The position numbers were made by a program, and so were the translations under genes. This document shows positions 59,403-64,000 of a DNA stretch of 64,000 bases, piece after piece (position 1 is the stretch's first letter; every line of letters begins with the position of its first letter). The DNA comes from an uncultured SAR86 cluster bacterium (GTDB taxonomy: Bacteria; Pseudomonadota; Gammaproteobacteria; Magnimaribacterales; D2472). The notes beneath the pieces are model-generated. The model saw only the letters and a list, made by a program, of their open reading frames with translations, did no database searches and had not been told where the DNA came from. The stretch spans positions 260,923 through 324,922 of the forward strand of contig CACBPP010000001.1 in the NCBI GenBank assembly GCA_902541175.1. The letters run 5' to 3'.

Positions 59403-61511
59403 ATGCAATTTATGTATAAATTATGTCTAAATATATTTTTAATATTAATTATCACATCTTGTTCAAATCAGAATTCATCTGGTTATCCTGAAACTAAAAA
59501 AGAAAAATTTACTGAAACTATCCATGGATACGAAATATCAGATTCCTACAGATGGCTTGAAGATTTTACAAGCGATGATTCTCTTGATTGGGTTAAGAGA
59601 CAAAATAAATTTACTAAAACATTTATCAGTAAAAATAATTACAAAAAGGACATAGCAAACTATCTTGAGCAAATTTGGGAGAATGAATCTATTTCCATCC
59701 CTTACAAGCAGGAAGGCAAGACTTTTTACTATTTCAATGACGGATCTTTCCAACAGAGTAAATTGATGATCAAGGACTGTGACAAGTGTGATGAACGTGT
59801 CTTAATTGATCCAAATACTTTTTCAGATGATGGGACCATATCTCTAGGCGGCACAAGTGTTAATAATTCAGCTGATATGATTGCTTTTTCAATTTCTGAT
59901 GGAGGATCAGACTGGAGAGTTTGGAAAGTGTTAGATATTGAAACCGGTGAAGTACTTGAAGACGAAATTAAATGGGCTAAATTTTCAGGTGCATCCTGGG
60001 AGAATGATGATTCAGGTTTTTTCTATCAAAAATATGATGAGCCACAGGGAGAGCTCTTAAAGGAAGTAAATGAGTCTCCAAAATTAATGTTTCATAAAAT
60101 TGGTACAGATCAATCTGAAGACTATGTTGTATATGAGAATCCAGACCAACCAAGATGGGGTTGGGGCATAAACGTAATAGAAGATACTAATATTAAGATT
60201 TTATCTATATCTGAAGGAACAGATGAGAGAAATAGGCTATATATACAGCTAAATACTGGTGAAAAATTCATTCCTTTAATTGATGATTTGATAGGAGCAT
60301 ATAGTTTTATAGACAGCAAAGATGGCATTTTATGGTTTTACACTACAGAAGGTGCTCCAAATGGGAAAATCGTAAATTTAGAAATAAAAAATGGCTCCTT
60401 TGTATGGAATGATGTTATACAAGAATCAGGAAATTCTATTCGGTCTGTAAATGTTATAAATAATTCATTTGTCATAAATTATTTAGTCGATACTTTTTCC
60501 AGTATAAAAATTTTTGATTTGTCAGGAAATTTTGTTCAAGATCTTGAGTTACCAAAAAATGGAACCATTGGAGGATTTGGTGGAGAGATCGATGACACTG
60601 AAACTTATTTTTCAGTTTCAAATTACGTTACTCCAAGAGAGATATATGAAATTAATTTGGATTCATTAGAAGTAAAGCTTTTTTGGAAAGAAGAAATTGA
60701 TGGATATGATTCAGAGGATTATGTTTCAGAATTAAAATTTTATCCTTCAAAAGACGGAACAAAAATTCCTATTCATATTAGTTACAAAAAAGGGCTAGAA
60801 ATAAATCAAGATACTCCTTTGATGTTATATGGATATGGTGGATTTAATATTTCACTTTTACCAGGTTTTAGAAAAACTCATGCTGCTTGGAAAAATTTAG
60901 GTGGAGTATATGCTGTAGCAAATTTAAGAGGTGGTGGAGAGTATGGCAGTGAATGGCATGAAGCTGGAATGTTATTAAACAAACAAAATGTTTTTGATGA
61001 TTTTGCATTTGCTGCAAAATTTCTTCATGAAAATAATATTGGATCTGAAAAAACTACTGCAATTATTGGTGGTTCAAATGGAGGACTTCTTGTTGCAGCT
61101 ACCATGTTACAAAACCCTGATTTATTCAAAGTTGCTATTCCCCAAGTTGGAGTTCTTGATATGCTGAGGTTCAGTAAATTTACAATTGGTTGGGCATGGG
61201 AGAGTGATTACGGATCCGTAGATAAAAAAGATGAGTTCGAAAATCTTTTAGCTTATAGTCCACTTCATAACATTGAGAAAGATAAATGTTATCCAACTAC
61301 ATTGGTAACTACAGCAAGTCGTGATGATCGAGTTGTTCCATCTCATTCATATAAATTTGCAGCCAAACTTCAAGAATACCAGGGTTGCGAAAATCCAATA
61401 TTAATTCGGATTGAAGATAGAGCGGGGCATGGAGCCGGCACTCCAAAAGATAAAATCATAAATCAGATTTCAGAGATTTATGGTTACGCTTTAAAAGAAA
61501 TATCTAGTTAA
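59403..61511 (+). CDS. Prolyl oligopeptidase family (S9A) lipoprotein
   Basis: YRWLEDFTSDDSLDWVKRQN, LMLYGYGGFNISL, IIGGSNGGLLVAATM, HGAGTPKDK; lipobox ITSCSN. Confidence 0.94.
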   Translation: MQFMYKLCLNIFLILIITSCSNQNSSGYPETKKEKFTETIHGYEISDSYRWLEDFTSDDSLDWVKRQNKFTKTFISKNNYKKDIANYLEQIWENESISIPYKQEGKTFYYFNDGSFQQSKLMIKDCDKCDERVLIDPNTFSDDGTISLGGTSVNNSADMIAFSISDGGSDWRVWKVLDIETGEVLEDEIKWAKFSGASWENDDSGFFYQKYDEPQGELLKEVNESPKLMFHKIGTDQSEDYVVYENPDQPRWGWGINVIEDTNIKILSISEGTDERNRLYIQLNTGEKFIPLIDDLIGAYSFIDSKDGILWFYTTEGAPNGKIVNLEIKNGSFVWNDVIQESGNSIRSVNVINNSFVINYLVDTFSSIKIFDLSGNFVQDLELPKNGTIGGFGGEIDDTETYFSVSNYVTPREIYEINLDSLEVKLFWKEEIDGYDSEDYVSELKFYPSKDGTKIPIHISYKKGLEINQDTPLMLYGYGGFNISLLPGFRKTHAAWKNLGGVYAVANLRGGGEYGSEWHEAGMLLNKQNVFDDFAFAAKFLHENNIGSEKTTAIIGGSNGGLLVAATMLQNPDLFKVAIPQVGVLDMLRFSKFTIGWAWESDYGSVDKKDEFENLLAYSPLHNIEKDKCYPTTLVTTASRDDRVVPSHSYKFAAKLQEYQGCENPILIRIEDRAGHGAGTPKDKIINQISEIYGYALKEISS

Positions 61512-61543
61512 TACGAAATATTTTAATTACATTTAGATCATGT

Positions 61544-61572
61544 TGGATTTAATTGAAAATCTGACATATTAT
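61544..61572 (+). promoter_or_regulatory. Putative sigma70 promoter for the TPP-controlled operon
   Basis: TTGGAT (61544-61549), 17-bp spacer, TATTAT (61567-61572); predicted TSS about 61579-61580. Confidence 0.6.
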
Positions 61573-61579
61573 GTAATTA

Positions 61580-61662
61580 ATGCAAAGGGGTGGCAATTTT
61601 GCCTGAGATCTTTTGAAACTCTTTGAACCTGATCAACACAATAGTTGCGGAGGAATTGCATA
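61580..61662 (+). promoter_or_regulatory. TPP riboswitch (THI element)
   Basis: ATGCAA...GGGGTGGCAATTTTGCCTGAGATC...CTTTGAACCTGATCAACACAATAGTTGCGGAGGAATTGCAT; conserved CTGAGA and TTTGAACCTGATC, P3 GGCA/TGCC, P1 ATGCAA/TTGCAT. Confidence 0.95.
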
Positions 61663-63761
61663 TGTATATCAGAAAAAAAATTCTATTTATATTTATCTTG
61701 TTGTTATCATTTTCAGTCTTCACTCAAGATATCGAGGAAATAATTGTAAAAGGTGAATATCGAGAAAAATCTATTATTGAAGAGGATTCAAGTATCTTAA
61801 TTATTCAGTCAGAAAAAATTAAGTCACAAGCTATAAAACATTTTCAGCAACTTTCATATCTTGTACCAAATTTAAATTATGCAGCTTCAGACTCAAGAGC
61901 AAGATATTTTCAAATACGAGGTATAGGAGAAAGATCCGGTTATCAGGGAACACCAAATTCTTCTGTTGGTTTTCTTATCGATGACATCGACTATTCTGGT
62001 CAGGGAGGCATTGCAACTTTATTTGATGTTGATCAAGTTGAAGTATTTCGTGGACCTCAAGGATCCAGGACAGGTGCAAATGCTCTAGCAGGATTAATTT
62101 ATATAAAGACCAAAGATCCAACAGATAAATTTGAAGGGACTTCAGAGCTAACTTTTGGAGATTATGGAACTCAAAATATTGGTGTTGCGTTTGGAGGACC
62201 ATTAAAGAATGAAAAAATGAAATATCGTTTGGTAATGAGAACTGACTATGCTGACGGATTTAGAAAAAATACTTACTTAAATAAATCAGATACATCAAAA
62301 AAAGATGAGCTTACTTTGCGTTACAAACTGGATTGGGAAATTGATGAAACTACAAATATTAATTTTCTTGTTTCAAAAGTTGATATGGATGACCCAGCTG
62401 ATATTTGGACAATTGATGGAAGTTTAAATACTTTATCAGATCGTCCAGGAATGGATTCACAAATAACGGACTCAATTGGAATAAAAATAACAAAGAATTT
62501 TAATAATTTTGATCTTCAAAGTTTAACAAGCTCAACAAAAACCGACGTTGTTTTCAGTTATGATGCAGATTGGGGTAATTCTGACTCACATTTTCCATAT
62601 ACTTATGATTATTTTTCTGAAACATTAAGAAAGAGAGACACTTTTAGTCAAGAAATACGTTTTTTGTCAAAAAATAAGGATTTTTCTCAAAGTAATCCAT
62701 TTGAGTGGGTCTTTGGTTTTGACTTTAGTGAATTAGATGAATCAAATCTTACTAAAGATGATGGGGTTTATGAAGATCCGTCTGATCCATTTGGACCATA
62801 TGTTAGTGAATCTTCAATTTCAAGAAATTATAAATCTGAAAATTTATCATTGTTTGGAAATATTGATTATTTTTTAACGAATAAAACTAAACTTGCTTTT
62901 GGTTTGAGATTGGAAAATTGGGATTCAAAATACAAAGATTCTAATAATGAATCTTTTAGTCCTTCAGATAATATGAGTGGAGGAAAAATTTCACTAGTCA
63001 AAAAAACCAACAATGATTCAAATATTTACTTTTCAATAGCAAGAGGATATAAACAAGGTGGATTTAATCTTGGTCTTGATGCTACAGATAATTTAGTAAG
63101 ACAATCTCTTATTTATGATCCGGAATATCTAACTAATTATGAATTTGGCATAAGCTCAAACTTAAAGGATAGGGATTTAAATTATTCATTTGTAATTTTT
63201 TTCTCTGAAAGAAAAGATCAACAAGTTTTGATTTCGAGACAAGTTGACCCGACCGATCCTAATACTTTTTCATATTTAACTCAAAATGCTGCTGAGGGTG
63301 AGAATTACGGAATTGAAATCACTTCAAATTATTTATTAAGAGATGACTTATATTTATTTGCTAATTTAGGATTTCTTAAAACAAAAATTAAGAGTTGGGA
63401 ATCAAGATTTGATTTAGAAGGTAGGTCACAAGCTCATGCACCTGAGCACTCATATTCGATTGGAGGAAATCTAAATCTTAAAAATAATCTTTATTTAAAA
63501 TTAGACATTAACGGAAAAAGTAGTTTTTATTATTCAGATTCACATAACAATCAATCTAAAAGCTATCAATTGACTAACATAATATTTGGATACTCGAATT
63601 CTGATTTTTCTGCTGATCTCTGGATAAGAAATATATTTAATAAATATTACTCAACGAGAGGATTTTACTTTGGTAACGAAGCACCAAACTTTATTGATAC
63701 TTTATACAGAAGACAAGGAGACCCTAGAAATATTGGCATATCTCTGAGATATAATTTTTAG
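61662..63761 (+). CDS. TonB-dependent receptor, likely thiamin/precursor uptake
   Basis: Signal peptide; plug LVPNLNYAASDSRARYFQIRGIGER, VEVFRGPQGSRTGANALAG; terminal YNF. Start placed after the riboswitch rather than inside it (track start 61623). Confidence 0.93.
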   Translation: MYIRKKILFIFILLLSFSVFTQDIEEIIVKGEYREKSIIEEDSSILIIQSEKIKSQAIKHFQQLSYLVPNLNYAASDSRARYFQIRGIGERSGYQGTPNSSVGFLIDDIDYSGQGGIATLFDVDQVEVFRGPQGSRTGANALAGLIYIKTKDPTDKFEGTSELTFGDYGTQNIGVAFGGPLKNEKMKYRLVMRTDYADGFRKNTYLNKSDTSKKDELTLRYKLDWEIDETTNINFLVSKVDMDDPADIWTIDGSLNTLSDRPGMDSQITDSIGIKITKNFNNFDLQSLTSSTKTDVVFSYDADWGNSDSHFPYTYDYFSETLRKRDTFSQEIRFLSKNKDFSQSNPFEWVFGFDFSELDESNLTKDDGVYEDPSDPFGPYVSESSISRNYKSENLSLFGNIDYFLTNKTKLAFGLRLENWDSKYKDSNNESFSPSDNMSGGKISLVKKTNNDSNIYFSIARGYKQGGFNLGLDATDNLVRQSLIYDPEYLTNYEFGISSNLKDRDLNYSFVIFFSERKDQQVLISRQVDPTDPNTFSYLTQNAAEGENYGIEITSNYLLRDDLYLFANLGFLKTKIKSWESRFDLEGRSQAHAPEHSYSIGGNLNLKNNLYLKLDINGKSSFYYSDSHNNQSKSYQLTNIIFGYSNSDFSADLWIRNIFNKYYSTRGFYFGNEAPNFIDTLYRRQGDPRNIGISLRYNF

Positions 63762-63766
63762 CCTTT

Positions 63767-64000
63767 ATGTTAAATTTAAGCCTTGAAATCTTTGCTGTAA
63801 TTACCGCAATATTATATTTAGTCTTAGCTGCAAAAGAAGACGTAAAGTGTTGGTATGCGGCAATAATTAGCTCATCTTTATACTTTTATATTATGCTAAA
63901 TGCTGGACTATTAATGGAGGCGATTCTTCAAGTCTTTTATGTAGGAATGGCTATTTATGGTTGGAAACAATGGAATAAGTTATCAAATGAACAATACGAA
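63767..64000 (+). CDS. pnuT: PnuC/PnuT-family transporter, truncated by window edge
   Basis: Own translation MLNLSLEIFAVITAILYLVLAAKEDVKCWYAAIISSSLYFYIMLNAGLLMEAILQVFYVGMAIYGWKQWNK...; PnuC-family N-terminus; under TPP riboswitch. Confidence 0.85.
   Translation, partial: MLNLSLEIFAVITAILYLVLAAKEDVKCWYAAIISSSLYFYIMLNAGLLMEAILQVFYVGMAIYGWKQWNKLSNEQYE

Noticed and set aside
1-64000. Prophage, IS element, toxin-antitoxin, restriction or CRISPR system
   Set aside because: No transposase, integrase, phage structural protein, repeat-spacer array or defence-like domain seen in any translated ORF.

Overview
This 64 kb window is a low-GC, very compact bacterial chromosome segment. Gene content and order are gammaproteobacterial: ubiE-ubiJ-ubiB-tatABC, rsgA/orn, miaB-phoH-ybeY-corC-lnt, zapA-6S RNA-fau, rpmE/priA, erpA-anmK-M23-tyrS, pcnB-dksA. 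It looks like a streamlined marine lineage of SAR86 type; that assignment is inference, with no 16S in the window. Almost all of it is core metabolism and housekeeping. I saw no mobile elements, CRISPR arrays, rRNA or obvious defence systems. Features the ORF track misses: a truncated dapF and a 26-aa LptM-like lipoprotein at the left edge, TatA, a 6S RNA, tRNA-Ile(GAT), a TPP riboswitch before a TonB receptor and a PnuC/PnuT-like gene (truncated at the right edge), and a strong sigma70-like promoter driving an unexplained two-hairpin leader or sRNA before a glutathione peroxidase. I did not find a clearly new multi-gene system. The best candidates for follow-up are the structured RNA at about 22.4 kb, the minimal all-aptamer 5'UTR at 61.6 kb, a DksA with a histone-like Lys-rich tail, a NUDIX protein with a split Nudix box next to a metallo-beta-lactamase, a membrane/beta-propeller fusion, and eleven convergent gene pairs with essentially no space for terminators.
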